Shown: piece by piece, positions 44,401-54,354 of the stretch
Layout of the letters: every line of letters begins with the position of its first letter
Numbering within the stretch: position 1 is the stretch's first letter
From: Gemmatimonadaceae bacterium
Lineage (GTDB): Bacteria > Gemmatimonadota > Gemmatimonadetes > Gemmatimonadales > Gemmatimonadaceae
DNA: 64,000 nt
Direction of reading: 5' to 3'
Assembly (NCBI GenBank): GCA_025358925.1
Contig: JANYHT010000036.1
Span: 1-64,000, forward strand
The notes under the pieces: generated by a model
Databases searched by the model: none
What the model saw: the letters and a program-made list of their open reading frames with translations, nothing else
What the model was told of the DNA's origin: nothing
Program-made: the position numbers and the translations under genes

Positions 44401-44978
44401 TGGGACGACTCCTCTGCGCTGTGCGACGTACCTTGGCATCCCGTGGTGCCCATCAGGCCATACCGACGTCCACCCGTCACGACATAGTTGGCGCGTAATG
44501 CGCCGTATTCGGTCCACATGCGTTGAGCTCCTTCTTCCTGGCCGTGCACGTATTCAAATCGTGTGTACGGCGCTCCCGATTCGTACCATTCTTCCATCAG
44601 CCCATCACCTCGTCCATCCAGATAATGATAGACGAAGCGTCGCGCGCCGTTCGCATACCACCCGCGATGTATGCCGTCCTCACGTCCCGTGCGATAAGTT
44701 CGCGTTTCTCGGACAGCACCGTTCTCAAACCATCCATGCTCCGTGCCATCGCGCTTGCCGTTCACATAAGCCGTTTCACGCTTGATGGAGCCGTCAGAAA
44801 AACGTTCTCGTACGTACCCGGTAAGCGGCATGCCGTGCGACAACTGCACACCATTCGTGATCGTGAGCGTCGAGTCACTCGACTCTTTCGTCTCGGAGGC
44901 GTGACGCGCAATTACCAGCGGATGCCATGATGCAAATCCCGTCAGCGCAGCGCACACGATGAGCGTCAAAACTTTCAT
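44397..44978 (-). CDS. YwqK-like MORN-variant repeat protein, exported
   Basis: A 193-residue protein with a signal sequence. It contains four to five copies of a ~23-residue repeat (GWFENGAVRETRTYRTGRED, GWYANGARRFVYHYLDGRGD, EWYESGAPYTRFEYVHGQEE) of the MORN_2/YwqK type. Annotation pipelines call this family a toxin-antitoxin antitoxin, but no toxin is adjacent, and secretion argues against it. It lies between YHYH and SCO genes with four-base overlaps each side. Confidence 0.82.
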   Translation of the reverse strand: MKVLTLIVCAALTGFASWHPLVIARHASETKESSDSTLTITNGVQLSHGMPLTGYVRERFSDGSIKRETAYVNGKRDGTEHGWFENGAVRETRTYRTGREDGIHRGWYANGARRFVYHYLDGRGDGLMEEWYESGAPYTRFEYVHGQEEGAQRMWTEYGALRANYVVTGGRRYGLMGTTGCQGTSHSAEESSQ

Positions 44979-45733
44979 CTGCCAACGGTGCCTGGGACAC
45001 CGGCGAAACCACTGCCATTGATGTAGGGCGCGTCCGACGACGTGTGATAGTGATAGATGCCCGACGGAAAATCTTTCGTGACGCCAGTATGACCGTGCGC
45101 GGCATCGAGACTGGCGGTGGTGACGAGCTTGCCGTCTTCAAGCGGACCATAGACCGGATACCCGTCGAGCAACACACCAATGAGCGCATCACGTGATAGT
45201 CGTGTGAGGTATGTTGGCTCAACGTGATAGTGATACTGGCCTGTCTGCTGCGGGTGTCCGGCGTATTGATCAAAGGAGTCGATCTCACCAGTGAGCGGCT
45301 GATTGGGCCCTGCATATTGATTGAAGAGCGGCACTCCGTTGGTCGAAATCCCGATCGGACCGAGTGGCGTGGCGGTTGGTGTTGCTAGTCGCGTCGGTGT
45401 GATCGGAATACGAAAAACGAGTGTTTGCTCGATGATGCGATTCGGGTTGATCGCAAACCGTGTATTGCTCCCGTTATACGATTCATATTTTGCATTACCT
45501 GCGCCAAAGTACGGACTTTTGTGATCGGGCAATCCGTTACTGCGAAGGACGACGTCGGTACCTTCGATTGAGACGGTGACACCATTACCAAAGCTCTTGT
45601 ACATGTCGGGCGCGTTGGTTGGGGTCAATGCGGCTGTGTTCGCGACGGTGGAAGTACTGCATCCGTGCAACAGGATTGCGAACGCAATTGCGGTGACGAT
45701 GCGTGTGCGCGGTGAGGTCGCGTAGATCATCAT
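44975..45733 (-). CDS. YHYH-domain lipoprotein
   Basis: A 252-residue protein. ATG 45733 (or 45730) gives a lipoprotein signal ending LLHGC. The YHYH domain (PF14240) shows the tetrapeptide twice, in GQYHYHVEPTYL and GIYHYHTSSDAPY, plus GVLLDGYPVYGPLEDG. Clustered His/Tyr suggests metal or haem binding. It is the first gene of the YHYH-YwqK-SCO operon, so the three proteins probably act together at the membrane. Confidence 0.88.
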   Translation of the reverse strand: MMIYATSPRTRIVTAIAFAILLHGCSTSTVANTAALTPTNAPDMYKSFGNGVTVSIEGTDVVLRSNGLPDHKSPYFGAGNAKYESYNGSNTRFAINPNRIIEQTLVFRIPITPTRLATPTATPLGPIGISTNGVPLFNQYAGPNQPLTGEIDSFDQYAGHPQQTGQYHYHVEPTYLTRLSRDALIGVLLDGYPVYGPLEDGKLVTTASLDAAHGHTGVTKDFPSGIYHYHTSSDAPYINGSGFAGVPGTVGR

Positions 45734-45831
45734 GGTTTCTCGAAAGGCGACCGTTGATTGCAGCGAGGACGCGCATGTGGATAGCTTCACCTATCATAGA
45801 CACGGCATGGCACGCACACCCCACTCAATGA

Positions 45832-45868
45832 ACAAACGGGGGCTGCGAAAAGCGCAGCCCCCGTTTGT
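45832..45868. terminator. Bidirectional terminator
   Basis: ACAAACGGGGGCTGCG pairs perfectly over 16 bases with CGCAGCCCCCGTTTGT across a five-base loop. It lies just after the SusD-like gene on the minus strand and can also stop plus-strand transcripts. Confidence 0.8.
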
Positions 45869-45902
45869 GTACTCGAAATGAAGCGCTCTGCTTAGTCAGC
45901 CT

Positions 45903-47120
45903 TCAGCGCAGATTCATATTCCCTGCGGCTTCTTCCGCACTGATCGGCATGCAGGTACTACGTCCTTTGAGCGAAAGATTGCGTCCCTCGTCGAGCCATC
46001 GACGCAGATCCCATAGCCGTCGTCCTTCCAACCACAGCACCGCACCGCGTTCACGTTGCAAAATCGTCCATGCGTCGGACATCGACGTGGCTGTCAATGC
46101 CGACAACGGATACGTCGCCCGTTCCTGATTGATGAACGACATAGCCGCGACAAAATCATTGCCGCGTAACGCCGCTTCGGCGCGAATGAGCAGCATCTCC
46201 GTCCCTTTCGCCAACGCGACTGGATCGCCGAGCGTGAGATACTTCTTTTGTCGAAAGAAATTGGTCGCGCCGTCCTGTCCCTTCGTGATTGCGGCGCCAG
46301 TCTTAACCGTATCGTAGAGCACACGCGTGTCCCGGTCTGTCACCCACACGGTGTTCCACACCGTCACTTCGCGCCGACTAATCGTTTGTACGGCGAGGTC
46401 GAGATTCTCCCGCGTCGTGTTTGTGGAGAAGAGGGCGTTATGTCGAAACGTGGCGGGCACTAACGCAGCATCCGCATCGGCCGCCGCCCATTTTCCCTGC
46501 CACGCAAGTACCGTCGCGCGGCCCGCCAATGCAGCATTGACGAGTGAAATAGTATTTTGTGCACGCGCGAGTGTGAGCGCTCGTGTAAACAAACTTTCCG
46601 CACGAACGAAGTGGATCGCACTTGGTTGTGACCCGCCTCCATCAATCACCGCGTTGCACACGTTCTCGCCGAGAAAACGATTGGCAAAGCCGGCGTACAG
46701 GTATGCGCGTGGGGTGTTGGCATTGGTCTCGAACGAGGCACCAAGCACCGTCTTCATACGCTCAATCCCGTTCTCTGCCACATACCGAGCCGTGTGCATG
46801 CGGGCCCAATCGCCTCCCACGTCTTCCGGACGAATAGCACCGGCGTTGAACTGCTTTTCCGCAGCAAAGTTTCCAGAGTGCACGAGCTCCAACCCAGCAA
46901 GTGCACCGCGGGTGAGATAATTACCAATGGCGTTGGACAGATCGCCCCCCATGCCGTTCACGAGCGCGGGCATTGCGGAGGGGGTGTTGAGATCGCTATC
47001 CAGTACTGGTCCGGGATTCGTTACATCGAGTTTGCATGATGACATCGCGCCCCCAAGTACGAGAGCGGACAACGTGGCCATCGTTCGTTGACGAAGGGAT
47101 GAACTGCGTATGGTGGTCAT
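45903..47120 (-). CDS. RagB/SusD family outer-membrane lipoprotein
   Basis: A 405-residue lipoprotein (ALVLGGAMSSCKLDVTNPGP) with the SusD tetratrico-helical pattern; GTEMLLIRAEAALRGNDF and RERGAVLWLEGRRLWDLRRW are the C-terminal SusD blocks. It is shorter than typical SusD proteins of over 500 residues. It forms the surface lid of the SusC transporter encoded two bases upstream. Substrate (glycan or peptide) cannot be told. Confidence 0.88.
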   Translation of the reverse strand: MTTIRSSSLRQRTMATLSALVLGGAMSSCKLDVTNPGPVLDSDLNTPSAMPALVNGMGGDLSNAIGNYLTRGALAGLELVHSGNFAAEKQFNAGAIRPEDVGGDWARMHTARYVAENGIERMKTVLGASFETNANTPRAYLYAGFANRFLGENVCNAVIDGGGSQPSAIHFVRAESLFTRALTLARAQNTISLVNAALAGRATVLAWQGKWAAADADAALVPATFRHNALFSTNTTRENLDLAVQTISRREVTVWNTVWVTDRDTRVLYDTVKTGAAITKGQDGATNFFRQKKYLTLGDPVALAKGTEMLLIRAEAALRGNDFVAAMSFINQERATYPLSALTATSMSDAWTILQRERGAVLWLEGRRLWDLRRWLDEGRNLSLKGRSTCMPISAEEAAGNMNLR

Positions 47121-47122
47121 AA

Positions 47123-50071
47123 CTAGAAACTCGTGCGAACGGAGAACAAAAACGTGCGATACGGCGGGAAGACGTAGTAATCGCGGCGAGAGAACGTGCT
47201 GGTGCGCTGATCGGCTACTTCTGGATCAGAGCCAGTATACTTCGTATTCACAAATAAATTTCGACCAGTCAATTGCACGGTTGTTTTCCGTGCCCCCAAC
47301 GTTAGTCGTTTCGGTAAATCGTACGATGCGGAGACACTGCGCAGCTTGACGAAATCGGCGCTTTCGACGAAGTAGCTGTAGTCGCGATCCGTGGCACCGA
47401 GTGCGCAACGCGCGCGATCGAGTGCGTTCACGTTGGCGAGGGCCGCTGGGTTACCTGCCGCTGCGGCGGTGAGCGCCGCCTGTGCCGCAAAACAGGGCTG
47501 CCAGATTTTGAGACCCGCGTTTTGATAGCCGATCGCATTCAGCAAATGGCCACCGCGTTGAATTTCACCCACCGCATCAATGGTGAGGCGACGGAACAAC
47601 GTCAGCGACAACGATGGATTAATGATGCGATCCGGGAATGTCGCGCCGATAAACGCGTTCGAATCCACCACCGGTGCCGCAAATGCAGTTGGATTTGTCA
47701 CCATGCGGCCAATGTATGCCGGAGCGGGCAGCCCTTCCTTTACATAGCTGCGCGACAGCGCATCGATCGTGACGACTTGTCCGCCAAGATCAATCGCCTT
47801 GCTGCGCACTTGCGTGAACTGCAATCGCGCTTCGAGGTCTGCCCAGCGCACTGGATGCATACTGCCGGTCAGTTGCAGTTCAAGACCCGTGTTTTGCAGT
47901 AGTCCAATATTCTCGGCCTGATTGTTGGAGAACCCCTGCGATGGTGGATGCGACACGTTGATGATGGCGTCGCTTGTGCGCTGCTTGAAGTATGTGAACA
48001 CCACGCCAACACGTCCGTTGAAAGCACTGGCGTCGAAGCCGGCCTCCGTTTCCCGTGTGCGCTCGGGACCGAGGTTCGGATTCCCGAGCTGCCCCGGCGT
48101 AAATGCCGCAAGCCCGCCCTCCGCAGCGACGGGATTCCACGTGCGCGTCGCATCGAATGCGCCCGGAGCTTTGCCAGCTTCGCCCACTGCCGCACGCAGT
48201 TTGAACGTTTCGACAAATGTCGTAGGCCAGAATGATTCGTCCGAGACCACGTATGACACGCTCAGCTTCGGATATTTTTGCAAACCGAAACTCTTTCCAA
48301 AGGCACTATTCCCATCGACGCGAAGGCCGGCGGTAATGAACAGCTTGTCGCGCCAGCCCAGCACCTCTTGACCAAAGAAGCCGGCGTTGATGACGCGCTG
48401 TGAGTTGACATCGGTAATCTGTCGCAACGAGCCACTGATCAGTGTCGGTGTACCAGGGCCGGCGAAATTATCTGTTTGCAAATCCGTACTGTTTAGCCGA
48501 CTGTCAAAGAGCTGACCGCCAACGGATGTGGACGACGTGAAGCGTTTCCCGACCGACTGCTTCCACGTGCTGGCATAATCGACGGAGATAAGGGACCGAT
48601 TCCACAACGTCTGAAAATATTGACCCGTTGGCGTGCGCAAATAGCCGAACGGGTTGATAGTGCGAATGTCCGAGTTGTTGTAGTCAAAGCCAACCGATAC
48701 GCGATTCGACAACTGTTCAAATGGTGTCCATGTAGCGGTGCCACCGGTGACGAAATGATCGTTGGCGATGGTATTGGACTTGGAGAAAATTGTATCGTTG
48801 AGCACACAGGTGACGGTCGTTGTGCTGCAACCGCTGCCTTTAAAACCCGATCCTGGACCGCGCGACACATTCAGCAAGAATGCGTCGGCACTGTTGCCAT
48901 CCGAGATCATGGCCGTTCCACGACGCTGATACGACGTGTTGAGTGCGAGTGTGATATTTTTGCGTGGAGCGAAGCCAATGTTAGCGCGAATGCCACCGGT
49001 TTTATTATTGCCGACGCGCAGTACGCCAAACTCATTTTCGAAATTGCCGGAAAGAGCGTAGCTGATACCGCTGCCGGAACCACGCACGCCCAGCGAGTAC
49101 CGGCTTACGGCGCCTTTTTGCAGCCACGAGCCACTGGCGGGGCACGTTGGATCTTCAAACGGAACACCAGCCGCATCGACGACCAGCGGACCACGACATT
49201 GCTTAAGAAAAAGTCCTGTTGCATCGGAGCGCGGACCAAATTGACCCATGCTGTTGAAGCCACCCGCTGCCTCGACGGTCCACGCGGCGGGGCCTTCGCG
49301 ACCGCGCTTTGTGAAGATTTGAATCACACCACCGGATGCTTCGGTGCCGTACAGCGTGGTTGCCGCAGGGCCTTTGACAACTTCGATGCGTTCGATATCG
49401 GCAGCGGCGATGTCATTCAACGGCGATACCGATTGACGTGACGACACGCCGGTTGGAGTATTGCCGTTGAAGATGCGCACGCCATCAACATAGATGAGCG
49501 GGCGATTGCCTTGCGTGATGCTGTTCACGCCGCGAAGACGGATGGTGCCGCCAGCGCCTGGCTGTCCAGAGTTGCCAAGTATGGTGACGCCGGTCGAACG
49601 CCCCTGCAAAATTTGCTGTGTATTTGCGACCGCACCCCGTTCAAATTGCGATGCGTCCACGGTGGTAACCGCGTTGCCGACTTCCTTCTTTCGTTCTTCT
49701 CCAGTGGCCGTGACCACAACGCCGGTGAGGGACACGGAGCTCTTGTTGAGTACAAAATCGACCACCGCGTTTCCGTTGCCCGTGACCACAACACTGCGTG
49801 TTTGCTGCGCATAGCCAATGCGACGCACGGTGACGATGTGAGGACCGACACTCACGTTGGCGAGCAGGTACCGCCCGTCCTCGCCCGTTGCGCGTCCCAG
49901 CGGCGTCCCGGCGACGATAACCTGCGCGGCGACGATGGCTTGCGTATTGTCGGCGTCGATGACGCGACCACTAATAGTGCCGGTGCTTTGCCCAATCGCG
50001 GTGGACAGCGGGAGTACACATACGGTCACGGCGATATACAGCCAGCGACTTCGAAAATTGAGAGGGTGCAC
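47123..50071 (-). CDS. SusC/RagA family TonB-linked outer-membrane transporter
   Basis: A 982-residue receptor. GTG 50071 gives a compact signal peptide (FRSRWLYIAVTVCVLPLSTA); an ATG at 50155 adds 28 residues. A carboxypeptidase-like domain (SGRVIDADNTQAIVAAQVIV) precedes the plug (LQGRSTGVTILGNSGQPGAG, NRPLIYVDGVRIFNG, IERIEVVKGPAATTLYG) and a barrel ending FLFSVRTSF. It pairs with the SusD-like protein encoded downstream. Divergent from the M48 protease gene. Confidence 0.9.
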   Translation of the reverse strand: MHPLNFRSRWLYIAVTVCVLPLSTAIGQSTGTISGRVIDADNTQAIVAAQVIVAGTPLGRATGEDGRYLLANVSVGPHIVTVRRIGYAQQTRSVVVTGNGNAVVDFVLNKSSVSLTGVVVTATGEERKKEVGNAVTTVDASQFERGAVANTQQILQGRSTGVTILGNSGQPGAGGTIRLRGVNSITQGNRPLIYVDGVRIFNGNTPTGVSSRQSVSPLNDIAAADIERIEVVKGPAATTLYGTEASGGVIQIFTKRGREGPAAWTVEAAGGFNSMGQFGPRSDATGLFLKQCRGPLVVDAAGVPFEDPTCPASGSWLQKGAVSRYSLGVRGSGSGISYALSGNFENEFGVLRVGNNKTGGIRANIGFAPRKNITLALNTSYQRRGTAMISDGNSADAFLLNVSRGPGSGFKGSGCSTTTVTCVLNDTIFSKSNTIANDHFVTGGTATWTPFEQLSNRVSVGFDYNNSDIRTINPFGYLRTPTGQYFQTLWNRSLISVDYASTWKQSVGKRFTSSTSVGGQLFDSRLNSTDLQTDNFAGPGTPTLISGSLRQITDVNSQRVINAGFFGQEVLGWRDKLFITAGLRVDGNSAFGKSFGLQKYPKLSVSYVVSDESFWPTTFVETFKLRAAVGEAGKAPGAFDATRTWNPVAAEGGLAAFTPGQLGNPNLGPERTRETEAGFDASAFNGRVGVVFTYFKQRTSDAIINVSHPPSQGFSNNQAENIGLLQNTGLELQLTGSMHPVRWADLEARLQFTQVRSKAIDLGGQVVTIDALSRSYVKEGLPAPAYIGRMVTNPTAFAAPVVDSNAFIGATFPDRIINPSLSLTLFRRLTIDAVGEIQRGGHLLNAIGYQNAGLKIWQPCFAAQAALTAAAAGNPAALANVNALDRARCALGATDRDYSYFVESADFVKLRSVSASYDLPKRLTLGARKTTVQLTGRNLFVNTKYTGSDPEVADQRTSTFSRRDYYVFPPYRTFLFSVRTSF

Positions 50072-50238
50072 GGGGAGGTCGGTGAACGGTGATGGCCGTC
50101 GCCTGTGTCCTGCTGGCGCAGAACATGCTACGACAATGTTGGGAAGAACAATCACACCATAATTTAAGTCACCTCTCGCATCACGTTTCCTGCCAACGTT
50201 CCTGAATCGGCCGTATCACCCTGAGGAGTGTTTTCGAT

Positions 50239-51675
50239 ATGCGAACAACAGCGATCATGATGACAACCGCATTGACTATAGGCGTCGTCGGTTGTGCCAC
50301 CAATCCGGTAACCGGACGACGCGAGCTTTCTTTGATCTCAGAGTCGCAGGAAATACAAATGGGGCGCGAAGCCTCGCAGGGAGATCTCAAGCGCGTCGGC
50401 GAAACCAATCGGGTGGACGCGCAAGCGATGGTCCGTCGCATTGGACAACAGATTTCGTCGAAGTCAGAACGACCAAATTTGCCATGGGAATTTCATCTCC
50501 TCGACGATGCTGCCGTCAACGCGTTTGCCTATCCCGGTGGCTTCATCTTCGTCACGCGTGGCCTCCTGACGCACCTCAATAGTGAAGCCGAGCTGGCTGA
50601 AGTGATCGGGCACGAAATCGGGCACGTGACGGCGAAGCACACGGTCGCATCGATGAGCAAACAACAAGTCGCACAGATTGGACTCGCCGCAGGTAGCGTG
50701 CTTTCTCCGCAAGTCGCGAAGTATGGCGACCTGCTTGGCACCGGCGCCTCGCTGCTATTCCTCAAGTTTGGACGCGACGACGAAACGCAGGCTGACGCGC
50801 TCGGTTTTCGTTACTCGTTGGCGCAGGGGTACGATGTGCGTGAAGCGCCGAAGGTGTTCAAAACACTGTCGCGACTCGCCGGTGAAAGTGGTGCGCGGAT
50901 TCCCGAGTGGCAAAGCACGCATCCTGATCCCGGCAATCGTGTGCAGGTTGCGGAGAAAAAAGTCGCGGCCCTTCCGCCGGGATCGCTTACGAATGCCAAG
51001 GTCAATCGTGAGGCGTTCCTCAAAACTGTTGACGGCATGGTCTTCGGCGAAAATCCGCGCCTCGGCTATTTCAAAGGCACACGATTTTTGCACCCGGATC
51101 TTCGCTTTCAATTGGATTTTCCAAATGGATGGAAGAGCGTGAACATGCCGGAAGCTGTTGTGTCGCAGAGCAGCGATAATGCGGCTCAATTGCAACTGAT
51201 CCCGGGCCAGGGCACACCAACGCAAGCCGTGCAACAGTTTGTCGGGCAGCAAGGCATTACCGTGCGGCAGAGCGGGCAAACAACCATCAACGGGTTACCT
51301 GCGGTGTTCGCACAGTTTGATGCGCAAGCGCAGGACGGCACGCTGAAAGGCATCGCCGCGGGCGTGCAGTATCAGAACACGACCTACTTGCTGGTGGGTA
51401 TCATGAGCGCTGTCGGTGCGGTGCAACACACGAATGCAATCGACAACGCGATTCGGTCCTTTCGTGCATTAACTGACGCTGCGTCCCTGAACGTTCAACC
51501 AGCCGTTGTGCAGTTGGTCACGCTGCCAGAAACAATGACGGCACAGACTTTTGTGCAACGCTATCCCAGTAGCGTACCCGCGGCGCAGATCTATGTCATC
51601 AACGGTGCTGAAGCGACGACAAGTTTTCCGCGCGGTGCCATCCTTAAACGGGTGATTGGCGGCGTGTCGCCATAG
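50239..51675 (+). CDS. M48 family metalloprotease lipoprotein
   Basis: A 478-residue lipoprotein (TIGVVGCATNPVTGRREL). The zinc site is VIGHEIGHVTAKH with third ligand in DETQADALG, as in BepA/YfgC proteases that monitor outer-membrane assembly. The ~200-residue C-terminal part (FQLDFPNGWKSVNMPEAVVS onward) is a family extension without TPR repeats. Its last base overlaps the next start. Confidence 0.88.
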   Translation: MRTTAIMMTTALTIGVVGCATNPVTGRRELSLISESQEIQMGREASQGDLKRVGETNRVDAQAMVRRIGQQISSKSERPNLPWEFHLLDDAAVNAFAYPGGFIFVTRGLLTHLNSEAELAEVIGHEIGHVTAKHTVASMSKQQVAQIGLAAGSVLSPQVAKYGDLLGTGASLLFLKFGRDDETQADALGFRYSLAQGYDVREAPKVFKTLSRLAGESGARIPEWQSTHPDPGNRVQVAEKKVAALPPGSLTNAKVNREAFLKTVDGMVFGENPRLGYFKGTRFLHPDLRFQLDFPNGWKSVNMPEAVVSQSSDNAAQLQLIPGQGTPTQAVQQFVGQQGITVRQSGQTTINGLPAVFAQFDAQAQDGTLKGIAAGVQYQNTTYLLVGIMSAVGAVQHTNAIDNAIRSFRALTDAASLNVQPAVVQLVTLPETMTAQTFVQRYPSSVPAAQIYVINGAEATTSFPRGAILKRVIGGVSP

Positions 51676-52592
51676 TGCGCCGTCACTGTGCGATATCGCT
51701 GCTCGTGTGCGCGCTGGTGCTGGGACTCTCCGCACCACGGGTCGTTCACGCGCAAACCATCACGCCTCGCGCCTCGCTGCAGTTGGCCATCGCGGAACTC
51801 TCGGCGTTGATGGCGCGCACGGGCCTTGCCGCCGCCTTCAGTACGGTCGTCGACAGTCAAGTGGTGCTGGTGTGGGATGGCGCACCGATTGTACGAGGCA
51901 AGCTTGCGTCAGCGCGCCTATTGCTCGCGCAGAAAGAATTTGCGCTTTTGCAAATCGAGATGACACCAGAACTTGTTGACGTGTCCAACGATGGACAGTT
52001 CGGCGTCTCGTGGGGTGTGTTATTCTCGCGCGATCAACGCGTGCCGACCGCGCCATTGCGTGTGGGGCGATATCTCAGCGCATGGAAGCGCAATGCCGGC
52101 GCCTGGAAGTTGTTAGCTTTCGCTCCGCTCGGCGATGTCTTTCCGATGGCGACCGTCTTGCCGGCTGCGATACCGTCGATTCCGTTCGTCATTGAACTGC
52201 GCGGTGCCGTGTTCGCGCACGCGGACTCAATGTTTTCCGCGATGGCCGGCAAGCAAGGTGCTCCAACGGCATTTGCTGCGTTTGCCGCACCGGACGTCAT
52301 CACATTTCCAATTGATGGCATTGCGATCGGACCGCTCAACGTGAAAACGCGCATGGAAGCGTCCGGTGCGGGCCGTTTGCAATGGGAGTGGAAGTCGATG
52401 GTGGCCGACGGCGCCGCTGACGGATCACTCGGCTTCACCGTTGGTGACGCAATCATTCGGGGCAAGACATCCGATCGTAGTGCGACGATTACGTACTTCA
52501 AGTATCTCACGCTGTGGCGAAAGCAGTCAGACGGTAGCGTGCGATTTCTGACCGATGGCGGAAATGGTCGACCGGTGCCGGCGTCCCGATAG
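51675..52592 (+). CDS. Exported protein with two SnoaL/DUF4440-like domains
   Basis: A 305-residue protein starting GTG 51675, with signal peptide ending RVVHAQ. Two similar NTF2-like halves are visible, each with a strand pattern ending in a Trp-Lys segment (YLSAWKRNAGAWKLLAF and YLTLWRKQSDGSVRFLTDGG). No catalytic residues stand out. Cotranscribed with the M48 protease gene. Confidence 0.7.
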   Translation: MRRHCAISLLVCALVLGLSAPRVVHAQTITPRASLQLAIAELSALMARTGLAAAFSTVVDSQVVLVWDGAPIVRGKLASARLLLAQKEFALLQIEMTPELVDVSNDGQFGVSWGVLFSRDQRVPTAPLRVGRYLSAWKRNAGAWKLLAFAPLGDVFPMATVLPAAIPSIPFVIELRGAVFAHADSMFSAMAGKQGAPTAFAAFAAPDVITFPIDGIAIGPLNVKTRMEASGAGRLQWEWKSMVADGAADGSLGFTVGDAIIRGKTSDRSATITYFKYLTLWRKQSDGSVRFLTDGGNGRPVPASR

Positions 52593-52605
52593 TGGAATTT
52601 TGCAA

Positions 52606-53832
52606 TTACCGCGACTGCTTCGGCAGTTGTGAATCGCTACGCGGACGTGTGTGAATAAGTAACGCTCCGCCAAGCGATACAACGGCGCCGAGAACAAACG
52701 GCCATTGCAACGACGACGCACGCGCAACGGCACTTGCGAGAAACGGACCAACCACGCGCCCCATGGACGCCGCGCTTTGGTAGGCGCCGAGCACGGCACC
52801 GCGTTCGTGCGGTGCAGCGGTTGCGGCGACTAGTCCGCTCATGCTCGGATTGAAGAGTGCGGATCCAACGCCGAATACGGCGAGTGCCACGAGTAACAGC
52901 GCCATCGAGTGCACCGGTGGAATACACGCGAGTCCGATCGCAATGAGAATTGCACCAGCGCGCGTGAGGCTGGCGGCACCAAATCTTTTGGTGAGCTTGC
53001 CAATGGCACCTGCCTGTACCGTCACTGAGATCACGCCGACGAATCCGTAAATCCACCCGAGTGCGCGTGGTCCGACGGCCAAGCGGTTCGCGGCGAAAAG
53101 CGCGAGCGTGCTTTGAAAGAGCGCCACGGCCGCGACGACAATAACGGTTGACCACAGTAAATCGCGCAGCACAGGACGTTTAAACTGCGAGGCTACGCTC
53201 ACGCGTTTGGCGCCCTTCACCGCGCGTTTTTCTGGCGGCAACGACTCAGGCAGGCGAAACCACGTGAGCACAAATGCGACTAGCGACAGCATGGCGGCGC
53301 CGTGCGCGACACGAGCAAGCGCACCAACGTTGTCGGCATTGGTACCAGCGAGAAGTCCGCCCAGTGCTGGACCAAGAATGAAACCCAGCCCGAATGCGGA
53401 GCCGAGTAAGCCGAGCGCTTTCGGTCGTGTCGCGTCGGCGGTGATGTCCGTTGTATACGCATATGCCGCGGAGATATTTCCAGCCGCCAATCCCGCCAGA
53501 ATACGCGAGGCCGCGAGCGAGAGCCCGCTATCCGCATAGGCCAGCATCCACGACGCAGCGGCGTTTCCGAGTAAGGTGAACAACAGAACGGGACGTCGTC
53601 CGATGCGATCAGAGAGGCTGCCCCACAGTGGTGCGCCGACAAGCTGCCCGAGGGAATACAGGCCGAGGAAGAAGATGACCGAGGCTGGATCGACGCCCAC
53701 TTTCTGGGCGTAGAACGGAAACACCGGGATGATCATCCCGAAGCCGATGAGATCGAGAAAAACAACAAGAAATAACGTGGGCACGGCGGCGACCGGGGTA
53801 GCTGTGGCGCGGGAGATGCTATACTCACGCAC
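52606..53832 (-). CDS. MFS transporter, TetA-like drug/H+ antiporter group
   Basis: A 408-residue protein with 12 predicted helices. The motif A loop is GSLSDRIGRRPVLL; the N-terminal FLDLIGFGMIIPVFPFY and GLGFILGPALGG (motif C) are the DHA1/TetA type. The conserved Asp in FLDLIGFG is the usual proton site. Substrate unknown. Confidence 0.88.
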   Translation of the reverse strand: MREYSISRATATPVAAVPTLFLVVFLDLIGFGMIIPVFPFYAQKVGVDPASVIFFLGLYSLGQLVGAPLWGSLSDRIGRRPVLLFTLLGNAAASWMLAYADSGLSLAASRILAGLAAGNISAAYAYTTDITADATRPKALGLLGSAFGLGFILGPALGGLLAGTNADNVGALARVAHGAAMLSLVAFVLTWFRLPESLPPEKRAVKGAKRVSVASQFKRPVLRDLLWSTVIVVAAVALFQSTLALFAANRLAVGPRALGWIYGFVGVISVTVQAGAIGKLTKRFGAASLTRAGAILIAIGLACIPPVHSMALLLVALAVFGVGSALFNPSMSGLVAATAAPHERGAVLGAYQSAASMGRVVGPFLASAVARASSLQWPFVLGAVVSLGGALLIHTRPRSDSQLPKQSR

Positions 53833-53873
53833 AGTACTCCGACCACCAACCGTTCGGCACCCTGTCCCCGCAC

Positions 53874-54326
53874 ATGTCTGACACTGCTCCCGAGAACCGG
53901 CGTGAAACGCGCATTCTCGCAGATCTACAAGACGCGGTCACGCGCATGCATGTGCTCGCGCAGCAACCGCGGCTCGTCGTGGCCAAGGGTAAGCGAACGC
54001 AGGGCGCGCGACCGATGGCCTGGCAAGTGCTGTTTGAGCGGAGTTTTGGTGGCGCGTTGCCGCCACTGCGGTATCGCGGGGTGTCGGCGCGCTCGCTGAT
54101 TGCGGTGCTAACGAATGGGTTCGATAGTGAGCCGACACTGGATCCGTTATGGGCGCACGATCGGCTCAGCGACGCGATGGCCGACGGTCCGGTCATCCAG
54201 GCGTTTCGCGCGGATCGGTTACCGGATGACGTCGCGAGGGCACTGGTGGGTGTGCTGGTGTTTGAGGAAGACGGGCTGCACATCGACGGTGTGCGTGCTG
54301 TGGCCGGTGAGTTGGGCGTGCGCTAA
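53874..54326 (+). CDS. Hypothetical protein (150 aa)
   Basis: A soluble, acidic-basic mixed protein without signal or membrane segments. A helical N-terminus (TRILADLQDAVTRMHVLAQ) is followed by a mixed region with LRYRGVSARSLIAVLTNG. I recognise no domain. It is 28 bases upstream of the AMP-ligase gene and may share its transcript. Confidence 0.6.
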   Translation: MSDTAPENRRETRILADLQDAVTRMHVLAQQPRLVVAKGKRTQGARPMAWQVLFERSFGGALPPLRYRGVSARSLIAVLTNGFDSEPTLDPLWAHDRLSDAMADGPVIQAFRADRLPDDVARALVGVLVFEEDGLHIDGVRAVAGELGVR

Positions 54327-54354
54327 TGCGTAGCTGCGCGTACGTTGTTCGCTC

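Noticed and set aside
44397-44978. Toxin-antitoxin system based on the YwqK family name
   Set aside because: The protein is exported, made of MORN-type repeats, and no toxin gene is adjacent.
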